Shown here: positions 1 through 11,600 of the stretch, piece by piece
How positions within the stretch are numbered: the first letter of the stretch is position 1
Layout: the number at the start of each line of letters is the position of its first letter
NCBI GenBank assembly: GCA_028829895.1
Contig: CM054177.1
Span: 75,224,163 to 75,288,162, forward strand
Length of the DNA: 64,000 bases
DNA from: Sinotaia quadrata
Taxonomy: Eukaryota > Mollusca > Gastropoda > Architaenioglossa > Viviparidae
Direction: 5' to 3'
Program-made: the position numbers and the translations under genes
The notes under the pieces: generated by a model
The model's database searches: none
Told to the model about the DNA's origin: nothing
The model's input: the letters and a program-made list of their open reading frames with translations, nothing else

Positions 1-580
1 CTCATCTCTCTATAACTCTATTCCTGCTCTATGATATGAATGATCCTGTGATTTATATTGATACTAATCTGCTGAATTATGTTAGGATATAAGACTGTAT
101 AAGCACTGAAATTATTCGAATGTGGTTTCATGGAAATATTGATGTCAAATAATCTTTTCATTGTTTCTGTTATATGTATTGATTGTTGATTTAATAAATT
201 TATTGAGCTTCTTGATATGTATTTAATTGTTGATTTAATAAATTTATTGACCTTCTTACACATATTGATAATCATATGTTGGAGAGATAGTGGGTGGATG
301 GGGGTTTGCTAAATATAAAGATGGATTTTTATCTTAAGCTTTGGCAAGAAGTTTTCAACCTATGGAAATACTGTGACAGTAAATGTCTGGGGTCTTTAAT
401 GTTGTGGAAATGTTGAAAATGTTTACAGAACCTGCATATCCACCAAGTGATAGAGACAAGTGGTGTTTTCTGGAGAATTATTAATAATATAAATCCTGAT
501 TCTCATCACTTGTAATTAGTTATGGAGGATTAATAATAATAATAATCATAACCAATAAGTAGGGTGGTGGTGTGTCACAG
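1..580. repeat. LTR-like interspersed repeat, copy A
   Basis: Aligns by eye over its length with 7180-7700 (shared blocks include GATTTAATAAATTTATTGAC, TGACAGTAAATGT and TCTCATCACTTGTAATTAG). Both copies end on the plus strand in GTCACA, that is TGTGAC on the minus strand, which is the kind of terminus expected of an LTR. Copy A has an extra tandem duplication of about 36 bp near 185-250. It is cut by the window edge, so full length is unknown. It lies in the CDC20 intron. No further CDC20 exon was seen here. Confidence 0.6.
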
Positions 581-634
581 ATTCATACTGAAATATACAC
601 AGCTTTCCCCCAGTTTGATTCATTATCATCTCAC

Positions 635-872
635 CTGTCTTGATGTTTTCCTGGTGTAGCAGTGGACTTTTTATTAGATGCTTTATCCAAAAGATGCTTT
701 CCTGGAGTAATTTTGGGAGATTTAGTTTTTTTGCAACTGCCTGGCGTTTTAGGGTTTTTGCCTGGAGTTTTAAGGTTCTTGCCAGGTGTCTTTGAGTGGC
801 CAGGAGTTCTTGTAAGAGGTTTTCCTGGTGTTCTACATACTGGCAATTGTGATCTCAATGGAGAAGTAGTTC
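635..872 (-). CDS. CDC20: CDC20 coding exon 2 (TPG-repeat segment)
   Basis: 238 bases in frame with exon 1. It is Lys/Thr/Pro/Gly-rich, with seven TPG motifs, several as KTPGKN at seven-residue spacing. In vertebrate CDC20 the corresponding region has two or three TP sites that CDK1 phosphorylates to restrain APC/C binding. The exon ends inside the C-box arginine codon. Confidence 0.88.
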
Positions 873-1251
873 CTATGGAAATCATTAGAAATAGATTTAC
901 TTAAGTAAACAAAAGGACATATCTTTTTAAAAAAAAGTATAACAATGATCAGGTCAATATAATTATAAGATGACTAAAAGTATCAAGAAACAAACTGCAA
1001 AAGAATATATATATTATCCAAAAATGAAACTCAAACTTCTGATATCTATCAGAACTATCTAAACCAATTCATTAACTCATTTATATATAAAACAGCTGAC
1101 TCAGGATTATTTGACATTACTGACATAAGGGTGACAGAAGCCAGAATAATGCAAATGAATACCAGAACAACAAAATGTTCTGTAGTCTAATCTAATAAGT
1201 GGCTTATGGATGGCATAAATAGTCAAAAAATCAGGATAATGCCCTGAAATA

Positions 1252-1287
<36 letters not shown>

Positions 1288-2683
1288 AACCTTAAAAAAA
1301 AAAAAAAAAAAAAAAAACCTTAAAAAAAAAAAAAAAGCACTTAAGTCTAATGTGAGAAGTGATGAAAGGGTGGAACAGGTAATTTCCCATAAAGGATAAT
1401 TTTTAAAAAAATCAGGAACTAATTCTAATTTCAAGATATGCAAATATGTTATAACTATATAAGTTTAGCCTTCTTGGGTTTCATTCACTTTATGCCTAAT
1501 AAATTTATCTTCAAATTTAGAAACAAATGATTTTTTGGCAATAAGGAATCATGTATTTCTATCAAGTATCATGCAATTGTGATGATAATTTTTACAAATA
1601 ATTTATTAATCATACAGTATATAACCTAAAACTTCAGTATGAATGCACAATGATAACTGTACACATAAGTATATTGTTATATCCCAAACTAAATCAACAT
1701 GCCCATTTGAAACAAATGTACACAAATTTTATTTACTGTGTGACTAGGCTTCCAGTTCCACTTTCAGCACAGCTAGTCCATAACCCAGATAATCTTTTGG
1801 GTAGTTTAGAGTCAACAGTATACACTAACAGACATCTTATCCAGAATGAAAATGTTCATATACTGATGTCAATATAAATTATAATAAGAATTATAAATCA
1901 TTTAAATGATTGAAAAACAATACAATAACATTAGAGGATTTAATATTTCTCAGAAAAGCAAAGAGAAGGCTTGGTCACAACTGTGTACAAAGTATACATT
2001 TAAAATGAGTGCTATCTTCAACCAAACATATTTTTACGGATTTCTGAAACGTTAAAAAATAATTTTTAAAAATCATTCACGACTATTACAATAAACTATT
2101 TATTTCATTTGCCAATAAAAATTCTGCAAAGTCAACCTCTATATCACAGAATCAAAATGTTCAAATCAATTATTAAATTATCAATTATTACCATGTTAAA
2201 ACCACAAAGCATTTAAAACTTTTAAATGGTAACTTTAAGTTTCTGTAAAAGTGAAAATTAGATCAGAACAATGTTTGAAGCTGAATTCATACTTGAACTT
2301 GGAAGTTAAAGACGACATTAGTCAGTTTCACATAACTTTGTGAATACCCTAATGTATTTTTCTATGACTATGCTGAGATGTATAATTGAACATGCTCATT
2401 TAAAAAAAAAGCAAAACATTTTGGTCACTTTCTCCAATTACCCTCCCCTCAAAAAAAACCCCAACCCCAAATAAACAATATCCCCAATTTGTTTTCTCTA
2501 GAAGTAGAACAAACAGCACAGTATGAATGAATAAATGGGGAAAATATATACATGTTTATGAATACTTAGTGACTTACCACTTTCCTGGGCTTTCCGCTGC
2601 CACCGCATTAGTGGAGCATTTTGCAAAGGACCATCCATTTGAGTTAGATCAGAAACAGATTTCTCAAACTGGAAATGTGACAT
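635..2683 (-). CDS. CDC20: CDC20/fizzy, 5' part of gene (coding exons 1-2)
   Basis: Activator and substrate adaptor of the anaphase-promoting complex (mitotic exit, spindle checkpoint target). Two coding exons are visible on the minus strand: 2683-2578 and 872-635. Exon 1 starts MSHFQFEKSVSDL and contains NAPLMRWQRKAQES, the N-terminal signature of CDC20 (NAP-x-x-RWQRKA in vertebrates). The exon 1 donor (G|GTAAGT, phase 1) joins the exon 2 acceptor (CCATAG|GA) in frame. Exon 2 carries seven TPG motifs, mostly TPGK, and ends HQD plus AG of an Arg codon at a GTGAGA donor. It therefore stops exactly at the start of the C-box (DR-x-IP-x-R), whose remainder must lie on the next exon. About 115 residues are encoded; human CDC20 reaches the same point near residue 73. 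The WD40 propeller is outside the window. The ATG has A at -3. The family call is firm; expression and full structure are not visible. Confidence 0.9.
873..2577 (-). other. CDC20: CDC20 intron 1
   Basis: AT-rich intron. It holds three adjacent A-runs (33, 24 and 15 bases) at 1253-1336, separated by short TTAACCTT and CCTT spacers. No coding potential beyond chance ORFs. Confidence 0.7.
1253..1336. repeat. Compound poly(A) tract
   Basis: Three A-runs separated by TTAACCTT and CCTT. It could be the tail of a retroposed element, but no body was recognised. Confidence 0.9.
2578..2683 (-). CDS. CDC20: CDC20 coding exon 1
   Basis: Thirty-five codons plus one base. It contains the conserved RWQRKAQ block that marks the CDC20 N-terminus. 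Its donor reads AGTG|GTAAGT on the minus strand. A 5' UTR exon may lie upstream but I cannot place it. Confidence 0.9.
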
Positions 2684-5200
2684 TTCTTCGTAATTACTTT
2701 CAACTGATTATCTTCTATATTTGAAGAAATTTAAAAAGAAGTAAAGCAAACATAAAATTAAATAAAATATTAAATAAGTCAATAAATGATTCTATCAATC
2801 CAAAAGAAATGAAAAATTATGAATTAAAAGTAAAACTAAAAAGAGGTAAATAAATTTTAACTTATTCCTTAATTTTAAAAAAAATTACTATACTGTAGAA
2901 TAACAAACAAGTAAAATGTTAATAATATTGTGATAGTATATTGGCTAACAATTATGTGATTAAAAACAGCAATAAATTAACACTATTTATTTCAATGTAC
3001 CTGATTCCTTACTCCTATAATTATTAAATAATAATATTATTACTGATAATAGTGATGTGAAAAAGCAGCTTGCAGCCATTAATTGATTAAACAACATAAT
3101 ATTTCTGATCAGTAGTGTTAACTTTGATGCCCTCTGTACACACACAAAAAATCTAAAATCCCCCCATCCCACCTGATTTTCCACTAGTGCACCTGAGAAA
3201 ACTTTATCATGTGTATATTTTTCATATTTCAAGTAATGTTTTTGTTGTTCAAGGATTAAGGAACAAACATCAGGCCCCTTCTGTTGAAAGACCCCCAAGC
3301 AGTGTGGAGGCTGCTTCAGTCAATCAGTGCTTGGGCAGTAGTTATGCCACTAATACTAATATCAGACAAAAGTGACAATGAAGTACTTCTGCATTTATTT
3401 ACATAATATTATTACTGATAAAAGTTATAGGGCCTTTTAGTAGTACTAGTATTACTATTAGTGATGTGAAAATGAAGATCTTTGGTAGTTATTATTAATA
3501 TTATTGTTATTTATACTATCTATAAAAATAAGTATAATAAAAGTTTTTCTGTAATATTTATGAAGTGACAATTAAATTCTTCTGAGGTCATTAAATAACA
3601 CTTTTAGTTTTACTGATATATGATGAGGATAATGAAGTTTTTCTGTTAGAAATATGCAATAGAAACCAGCAATGTGAAAGATGTAAAATAAATACCGGTA
3701 ATCACTGAAGACTTTACTATGTGAATTAACTTACCTTTTAATTTACGTTCTTTTAATTTTAACTTTGAATTACTTTTAGCTGTTGCCTTTTGCAAGATGA
3801 TGATTTTATAATATATTATTAATTTTTTAAGTTGCGATAATTTTTAAAATGTTATCTAAAAATTAAGATTAAAGAATTATAAATTAAAACTAATGGCAAA
3901 ATGCTACTGACTAAAAAAGCAGAAACTACCTTAGCACGTACTATTCTTTATAATGACTACCATAACAATTACTCACAACTAAGGCGCACACAATAACGAT
4001 GCTTTCTTGTCGTTTAGTGCAAAAATGTGTTCACTCGATTGCTTTCGTCATTTAGAAATAGCGCCTCAATTCAGGGGACAGCACTTTCATTGCACTGAGA
4101 TATGATTCGCTTGTAAGGATAATCTTTCTTTTTGAAGTGATGTGACTAAAGCGAACAACTTTCGAGGTTCACAATTTTAAACATGGGCTATTCATAAACT
4201 ATGTCACGATTTTGTGGGGACATTTTACCCCTATTGAGCAAATATTTTCTCTCACTCATATCTGAATGTAGGGGAAGGGTAAATTCCTTTACCTTTCCGT
4301 TGAGAGTGTTCTCGGTGGAGAAGAGTTGGTACGGTTAGGGGAGTTGCATTATTTTTTGTCTATATGTATCTGTGTCTGTAGAGGGGTTAGCAGTACTTTA
4401 TTTGTATACCATGTTGTTTTGGTGGGTAGAATACTTTTGTAGTCGGCATATAATTTTATGCGAAGTTTGATTGTTGAGAAAAAAGAGAGGTATTACAAAG
4501 ATCCCTACATCCCTATCATTCTCTCTACATCTATCATAATTGTGGTTGGTGGATGTCGCATCAATGGGTGGCGGAGAACATTTGTATATCTAAAAGACAG
4601 GTTCGACATATTTAATGAGAGATCCTATAGATTTTCAAGGTGAGATGTGATAAGTTAAATTTAACTTTAACCAGGCTGTGATCAAAACGACTGTCGTCTG
4701 TCAGGGACAAGTAAAATAACTGTAAGCTAGATAATTTTTGTTGTTGTCTTGTCTTAGTTGTGTATAACATTATCGTATTGCCATTGGTATATGATGCAAT
4801 GAAGGAGAAAACTGCATTAGCACGAGTTTGAAGAGGTGAGAAAAGGATGAAAGCCATATTTACCTTCAGTTTTATTAAGTTGACAGGGAAAAAATGTTTT
4901 TTTACATGTCTGCATCTTCTTCGTACATGTCCAAAAGAAAGATTATTAAAAATATTTTTTAATTGCTGCTTGAATTCATCGGTTGAGAATTCTTGATGTG
5001 AAATTTGGAACAGCTACTTAAAAGCCTTCATTTTCGTGCCGGGGACCCTACAGTCAGACAGGGACGTCTCTGATTCAACCTGTCCAGTGAGCAGGCTGGT
5101 GAACAGATCTTTGTGTAGTGTGGGTTAGTACAAGAATAAAGAATATGTTCAAAAGTCCAACAAGGATTAAGAAAAACAATTATTTATTTAGTCTAAATTT
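2684..5200. other. CDC20 upstream region
   Basis: AT-rich, with no supported exon. CDC20 transcription must begin somewhere here. The least AT-rich part, about 3950-4350, is a plausible promoter but I could not identify a definite core element. Short ORFs at 2987-3298 and 4458-4857 show no recognisable protein. Confidence 0.35.
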
Positions 5201-5202
5201 AT

Positions 5203-5205
<3 letters not shown>

Positions 5206-5235
<30 letters not shown>
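5206..5235. repeat. (CA)n microsatellite
   Basis: Uninterrupted CA dinucleotide run. Confidence 0.95.
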
Positions 5236-5236
<1 letters not shown>

Positions 5237-6345
5237 CAAGGGTGGGGTGGGGGCTTAATCACTAAACCACCAATGTTTTTCACTGATCTTAAGGATTATG
5301 CTGGAGACTACATTCTTCACAGATTATTACTGACTTGTCTTTCACTAATCTTAAGGATAATACTGGAATGTAATCTACACACATTTGTCACTTGTTACTG
5401 ATCTAAAGGGTGACAAGAGAGACTGCTATCGTTACATTAATTGTTACTGAACTGTAGACTTGTATCAATCACAATGCCCTAGTTCATGAATGGCTAAGAG
5501 TCAGTCAGTGTTTGTTCCCAAGAGAGTAGTCTCACTATGATTACACTATTTGAAACTTTTATTTTGTCGCTCACTGGGAGGTCGCTAGACTACACAGATC
5601 TCCAAGGGCAGCATCGTTTCATAACTGCTGGATTATTCTTTCAGAATAACTGGACTGAAAATGTCATTATAATAATAAAGAGCCCCGTCCTCAGAGCTTA
5701 GTCTATTATACAATTTTTAAAAAGCAGTTCTGCTTCTCCTTAAAATAATTAATTGTTGAGATTAGACCTCTCAAAGCGACAAGTGGTTTTAATTCTGCAG
5801 TAGAGTTAAACACATAAAAATATTAGATAAACCACAAGAAAAATAAATGATTTGTAGTTTATCCCTGAAAGCTCTCAGTCAAATTAAAAAAAAAATAATC
5901 TAACAGATCTGAAGAAAAACTTTAAAAAATTTTTTAAAAGAAATTTATCCTCACAGAATAAGGGAAATTGAAAGATCAAAGCAATGCTGGATTCTAAATC
6001 TTTAAAGATTAAATAATGTGAAAACATAGAGAGGGCACGTGAATCTGCGTATTATAATAATTTGTTAAGACGTCACTAAGTTTAAGACGCCATCTTTGCG
6101 TTTACTTGATTTATTCTTCAGTCGTAATCAATGCTTTATTTTTGTGTGGGAACTATATTAGACTATCGACACTGTAATTATGATCAGTAAATGATAAAAT
6201 TTGCTGTTCGAAACAATGTCATGAGTTTTTAAAAAATATATAAATATCTTTATTCCATAAAGGTGGCAAATTAAAATTAATTTGTTCCATGAATTTTCAT
6301 TTTTTGTCTTATAAAATGTGGAAAGGGTTTGCCCGAGTTTTTTTT
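5236..6345. other. Intergenic, nothing recognised
   Basis: Moderately complex AT-rich DNA. The phrase TCTTAAGGAT(T/A)AT recurs near 5290 and 5350, hinting at an old repeat. No gene or RNA was recognised. Confidence 0.4.
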
Positions 6346-6348
6346 TAT

Positions 6349-6403
6349 GTGTGTGTATGTGTGTGTGTGGTGTGTGTGTGTGTATGTGTGTGGTATGTGT
6401 GTG

Positions 6404-6439
<36 letters not shown>

Positions 6440-6453
6440 GTGTGTGTGTGTGT
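6349..6453. repeat. Imperfect (GT)n microsatellite
   Basis: About 105 bp of GT with GTAT and GTGG interruptions. All ORFs over it are artefacts. Confidence 0.95.
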
Positions 6454-7179
6454 ATCGGAGTAAATTTGAATTAGAGAATGCTTATGTAATTGAACCATTA
6501 TTTCTATGTTCATTAATCTGACTATGTTGTACATTATATTTGTGAATTTTGACTGATGCTGTATTTCTTATCTTGTGTGTGTGTCGGGCTAACGAAATTG
6601 TTGCAGGATTTTGTAAGTTGAGAATGTTTGTAAGAGAGAAAGGAGTTTAAAGTTGAAATATGCCTGAAATTTAGTGCTGCATTAATTTGACTTTTGCAGC
6701 GAAAGCACACTTTTTTTCTTTTTTCGCTTCGAGCATCAGTGACTACTGTACTTGCCTGGTCATGTTGGTGTGTCAATCCAGAGTTGTCGTCAACTTATCA
6801 GTAAAATATGTTGATGTAAGTTGATTCCTGTGAATTCCAATTGAGAGCCAATACAGCAGAAATGGTGGTTTGAGTTTGGTCTCGAGAATTCATGAAGATT
6901 ATTTTGAATTGTGGTGTGCTGAGTACTACACTTGAAAATTCGAGACATTCCTCCTGATGTGCTTGATAGCGTATGTGAAATTCAAGACAATTCCCTACAG
7001 CATGCTTTGTGAGCTCATCGAAGATTCTGGAACAGTAGTGTAATGTGCCTAGAATGGACACGTGAGACCATTGCCTGAATAAGTAAGACAGTGACTTGTT
7101 GCAAACCACGTGGTTGTGAACACGTGCCCGCAAAAGCCGCCATCTTTGAAAAGGTAATGTGCATTTGACCTTCATTATT
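6454..7179. other. Intergenic; possible left part of repeat copy B
   Basis: A 125-codon minus ORF at 6798-7175 has no motif I recognise and no splice context. Repeat copy B begins near 7180 and may extend into this stretch, but copy A is truncated by the window so this cannot be tested here. Confidence 0.35.
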
Positions 7180-7700
7180 TCTCTGAAACTGCTCTCATTT
7201 CCATAATGATATCTATGAACTTGATTATATATGCTAATTGACTGCTAATGTCTATGCTAGAATAAACTGAATGATTGTCCAGCATTAATCGAACATTGTT
7301 GTGAAGTGATGTAAATGTCAATGCTCTTTTGATTATATTCATTTGTTGTATATTTGATGTTGATATAATAGATTTATTGACCTCCTTACCCATATTGATA
7401 ACCTTATGTTTGAGAAGAAAGTGGGGGAAAGGGGCTCGCTAAATGTAGATTGGTAAGAAGTTTCCACCTACGGAATATTGTGTGACAGTAAATGTTTGTC
7501 TTTAATTTTGTGAAAGAGAGAAAACGTTTACAGTGCCCGCATATCCGCCATGTGAGAGAGACGAGTAGTGTCTTTTTTTTTTTTTTTTGGGGGGGGGGAA
7601 TTATTAATAAAATAAATTAATATTCTCATCACTTGTAATTAGTTATGGATAATTAAATAATAATCATAACTGATAACTAAGGTGGTATTGGCGTCACAAT
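7180..7700. repeat. LTR-like interspersed repeat, copy B
   Basis: Second copy of the repeat at 1-580, with the same order of blocks, ending GGCGTCACA on the plus strand. It contains a T-run followed by a G-run (about 7570-7600). It sits just downstream of the esterase stop codon. Confidence 0.6.
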
Positions 7701-7936
7701 ATATATATGGTTAAGAAAATTACAACTTCATTCCAGTGAAGGTAAGGTCATAGGAGTGAAAAATATTTAAATAATAACATTTCTGGTCCAGAAATAACAA
7801 GTCCTGCCAGTAGCTCTCTCGATATTGGTGAAAAATGTTTAAAGGTACATGTTTCTGCATAAAGAAAGAACGCACATACACGTAAACATGTACGCACACA
7901 CACAGAGGAAGTAGCGATCGGTTACAAACACATCCA

Positions 7937-8634
7937 TTATTCAGCGAACATTTTATTGGCAAAAGCAGCAAATTCTTTGAAAGCGTTCAGTGCACTTGTG
8001 TGTTGCAGGAGTGCGAGTGGAGATAGTAGCAGGATGGGGTGGAAACCGTCTTCCAGATGATGGGAAACAACTCTCACGCCAAGTTCCTGCAAGCGCCGGC
8101 CGTACAGCAAGCAGTCATCCCGCAGGATGTCGTACTCGGCGGACACGATAAAGGCCGGCGGTACTTTGGACAGCGTCTCTTTGGGGGCCGCGAGGGGGGC
8201 GAAGTAGGGATTGGTGATGTACGGTTCCACAATTTTGTACACAGAGGAATTAAAATTAATGCCAGCCCTGGGTGTCGCTAGTGCTTGCAGATTCTGGTGG
8301 TACTTTTCTGGAAGCAATTGTCTGCCCACAAGACCGCCGTATTCGTGCATCAGTTCAGACGGAACGTGTTCGTTGTTGGACATATGCATACCGACGTCAT
8401 AGCTCTGCTCAAAATCGTATCCTAAGTACAAGAGTAAAGCAATGGGGACAAATTTAGATTCCAGGACTCCCGGGACAGCTTTGTCGTTCTTGATATAAGA
8501 TGGCAGCTTGAAGTCAAAAGCTTGTACTACTGGATTGATAAGAAACTGGAAGCGCACTTTGGGAAGGTCTTTGTAAGCGTCTTCGGTCAGTTTGACGGCC
8601 ACTGCTGCCGCCAAGTTTCCACCCGCACTGTCAC
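7937..8634 (-). CDS. AADAC-like exon 6 (catalytic Ser, Asp, His)
   Basis: Terminal exon of 231 codons plus stop. Begins [11 protein letters not shown] (nucleophile elbow), then EYDILRDD and EDGFHP with the predicted acid and base, ending FANKMFAE. Acceptor GTCTGCAG. Confidence 0.95.
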
Positions 8635-11600
8635 CTGCAGACGTCATCAGTAGTTACAACGTTTTTGACCACAGAAATGACGTTTACTGACAACAATGAC
8701 GACAATAGGTGACAAATATTTACACAATTATTAGAAAAGTGGCAACATTATTATGGAACCAACAGCTGTAAACAAACATGGGCTAGCTATCATAAAATGG
8801 GATTTTCCCTTGGATAGTTAAATTCAAGTTGTTATTTATTCCTTACAAAATCAAGAAACGGTCGAGATTTTGACGAATATTTACTATTTGCGATCGTGAT
8901 TGCGTTTTATTCAAGGCCACGCCCTGGTGTACCGATGCTGAGTAAAGGGAGATAAGGACTAGAAATAAAAGGATTCTGCATTGGAACTATAATTCATGGA
9001 GAGACACTGACATTAGAAGCTAACATGCATATTGGGATGTGCAGCACACTCTGCTAAATCCTAAAGTCAGGAACCAGTTTAGAGTTAATGAACTTCTATC
9101 AGACATATGTCTGGAAACTGGTAAAGTATGAAATGAACAAAGGTAAATCAGTCAAGGAGTAATGGAAAAGCAAGATCCGCTGATGGAGGATGGTTGAGGA
9201 TGTGCTGCGTGATCTCTTTCACCCCTTTCCGCCAGCCCTCACGCCCTCCACCTCGAACAAAAGTGTGGGGTCCCACTGTGGCAATCCAGATCAGAGAACG
9301 TCTGATGATAAAATGATTAATGCAAGCTCCAGTGTTAAAACTGCTATCGAAACATGCAGAAATCCCGTGTACTGACAAGTGACAAGCCATTGACAAAATG
9401 TGCTATTGTGTTTCTTTTACAGGGAGCGGAAAACTTGTTCTGCCTCAGTGAAGTAAACAATTTTTTTTTGCCAAAGAAGAGATTGAAAAAATGCATTGCT
9501 CTGATCATTGTATTAAAGCCATTGAAATGTGTGGTGATTTTTCCTGCCTTGTAACTACTTTATTTTTTTGTTTGCACTTGTTAATCTTATTCGTATCATT
9601 GAATAAATGTGTTATTTCTTAACACTTCCACTTCCGTGTTTTCATTTAGGAAGTAGATATGTAGCTTAAGGGGTGGGGGGCTAAAATTTTGATTATATTA
9701 AGTCAGTCATAACATATTTTGGGAAGTGTTTCCCCTGAGTTAAAAGGATAACTTATAATTCCTAGAAGCATTCTTGCAAGGAGAATAGGAATTTCTGAAC
9801 GGGTAACACTTGGGGAAGGAAGAAAATAATATTTAATGAGTAAGATTAGTGAGGTTTGACCCATTTTCTCTGACTGCAATCGACAAAGACCAGTCACGGG
9901 AGGGAGTAAAAGGGTTAAAGTTATGAAAATAATCGCTTGAACCCATCCATCATAAAGACAGATAAAAATTTATATGAATTAAAACAGAAATATAAATTTT
10001 ATTATTATTAATAATTTTACCGCCAATTCCAATTTTTGATGAACTAAAAGAGAAACATAAATTTTATTATTATTATTATCATCTTACCTCCAATTCCAAT
10101 TTTTGATGAATCTATTCCTAAAGCAGCACCGTTTTTCAACACATACGTTGTCACAGCGACACAGTCATTGAATGGTTCTGGAAAAGGATGCTCCGGAGCG
10201 AGTCTGTAGCTGTACAAAGAAAATCTATTACACTACCAACAAGAAAATGAACAAAGTTACTTTTAAAGTTGCCTTTTCTCTTGGGAGATCTTGATATAAA
10301 TAGCCTGACGTGAGGAATACCAACACCGTGCGGTAAGAGCATAACGGGTTGTACAATCAAAAAAGCAAACACGGGTTAGCCGTTGCGAGCCGCGTACTCT
10401 GCGCATGCCCATTTTATTGTCATAACATCCTGTTACAGATTACATATAAAACTCAATACCGCCACATCCTCCTTTCTGGTAATTTAAAACAAATTTTACG
10501 TTAATTCTAAACTATAAAAAAAAAAATGTTTACAGCAACAACAAAATAAAAAATTGAATAACGTATAACAAAACCAAATTTGATTTTCTAAATTTGCGTT
10601 GTTCTTTCTATATCTATCTTAACTTTCCAGTCTCTTTGTTGCATTTCTGCTTTACACTGTCTTTGAATTTCTCAGTCCTTGAAACTCACACGACACTAAT
10701 CAAACAGTATGACGTAGATTCATTTACTTATTGCTTATTAACAACTACACACTCAGCTAACTGTTTAAGTGTAAACAATCCCCAGTGAATACCCATCACT
10801 ATATGCTAGTACATGTATTACTTCTTTTCCCAGTGATATCTTTCAGGTACACCGGTTGTTCAATCAGTCTACCACTGCTTGTACATGTAGGTATTTCACA
10901 ACTTGTACTGTTTTGAGTTCTGTGCGTTCTGTAGCCATGTCAGAATAATTCGTAAATCTCTTATTCTATTTGGGGTCTGACTTCAAGATTTTGCTACAGT
11001 ATCCTCTGGCACTTGTTTTTGTGTATGTTGTCCCGTTTCTGTACTTGGCTTCTGTTTTTTTTTTACTTCCTTTTCCTCCAGTATTATTGTCCTGTCTGTT
11101 TATTGTGCTTCTAACATTCAGTTGGTTTGTTATCCTGTCTTGATAACTGATTCGGTATTGTCACTCTTGGTATTATGACCCTAGGCTAACCAATAATTTG
11201 TTGTTCTGTTGACTTCTTTAGCTGTCTTCTGTTTCTTCTGAACAGTTTTCTGCTACCTGTTCTGATTCTGTAAGATCTAACACCGTTTTGATATTCCTCT
11301 GTGGCTCTTATCCACTTGTTTGATCCTGTTACTTTGAATTGTAGTCTGTCCCGACCTCAGAGTGTCTAACTCTACTGTTCCTCTGTTGTAATAGCTTTGT
11401 TGAGCTCGCTTGCAGCTGATTAGCTTCTCTTTAACTTCAGTGCATGTATACGGTCTTAGAAAAGTCTTTGCTGATGGCAATAATGTTATGGTTCTTCGCC
11501 CGAAAAACCTTTGAGACGGTGAGGTTTTCAACTTTTCGGATGGAATGTTTCGAAGCTCAAGTAATGCTAAATATGAATCTGAATTCTTTTCTTCAGCACA

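Noticed and set aside
18..275. 85-codon minus ORF that might be a further CDC20 exon
   Set aside because: Lies in an interspersed repeat shared with 7180-7700 and has no C-box or WD40 residues.
3265..3300. Similarity to 15255-15290 (GGCCYCTTCTRYTGAAAG)
   Set aside because: Too short to claim a repeat family.
4125..4140. CHR-like TTTGAA element upstream of CDC20
   Set aside because: Six-base match in AT-rich DNA is expected by chance; no paired CDE or CCAAT found.
6277..6534. ORFs rich in His-Thr or Cys-Val
   Set aside because: Translations of a GT/CA microsatellite; the same applies at 54169-54463, 57973-58423 and 62765-62999.
6798..7175. 125-codon minus ORF
   Set aside because: No recognisable motif, no homologous block, no splice context.
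8039..8457. Plus-strand ORFs opposite the esterase last exon
   Set aside because: Shadow frames of a well-supported minus-strand coding exon.
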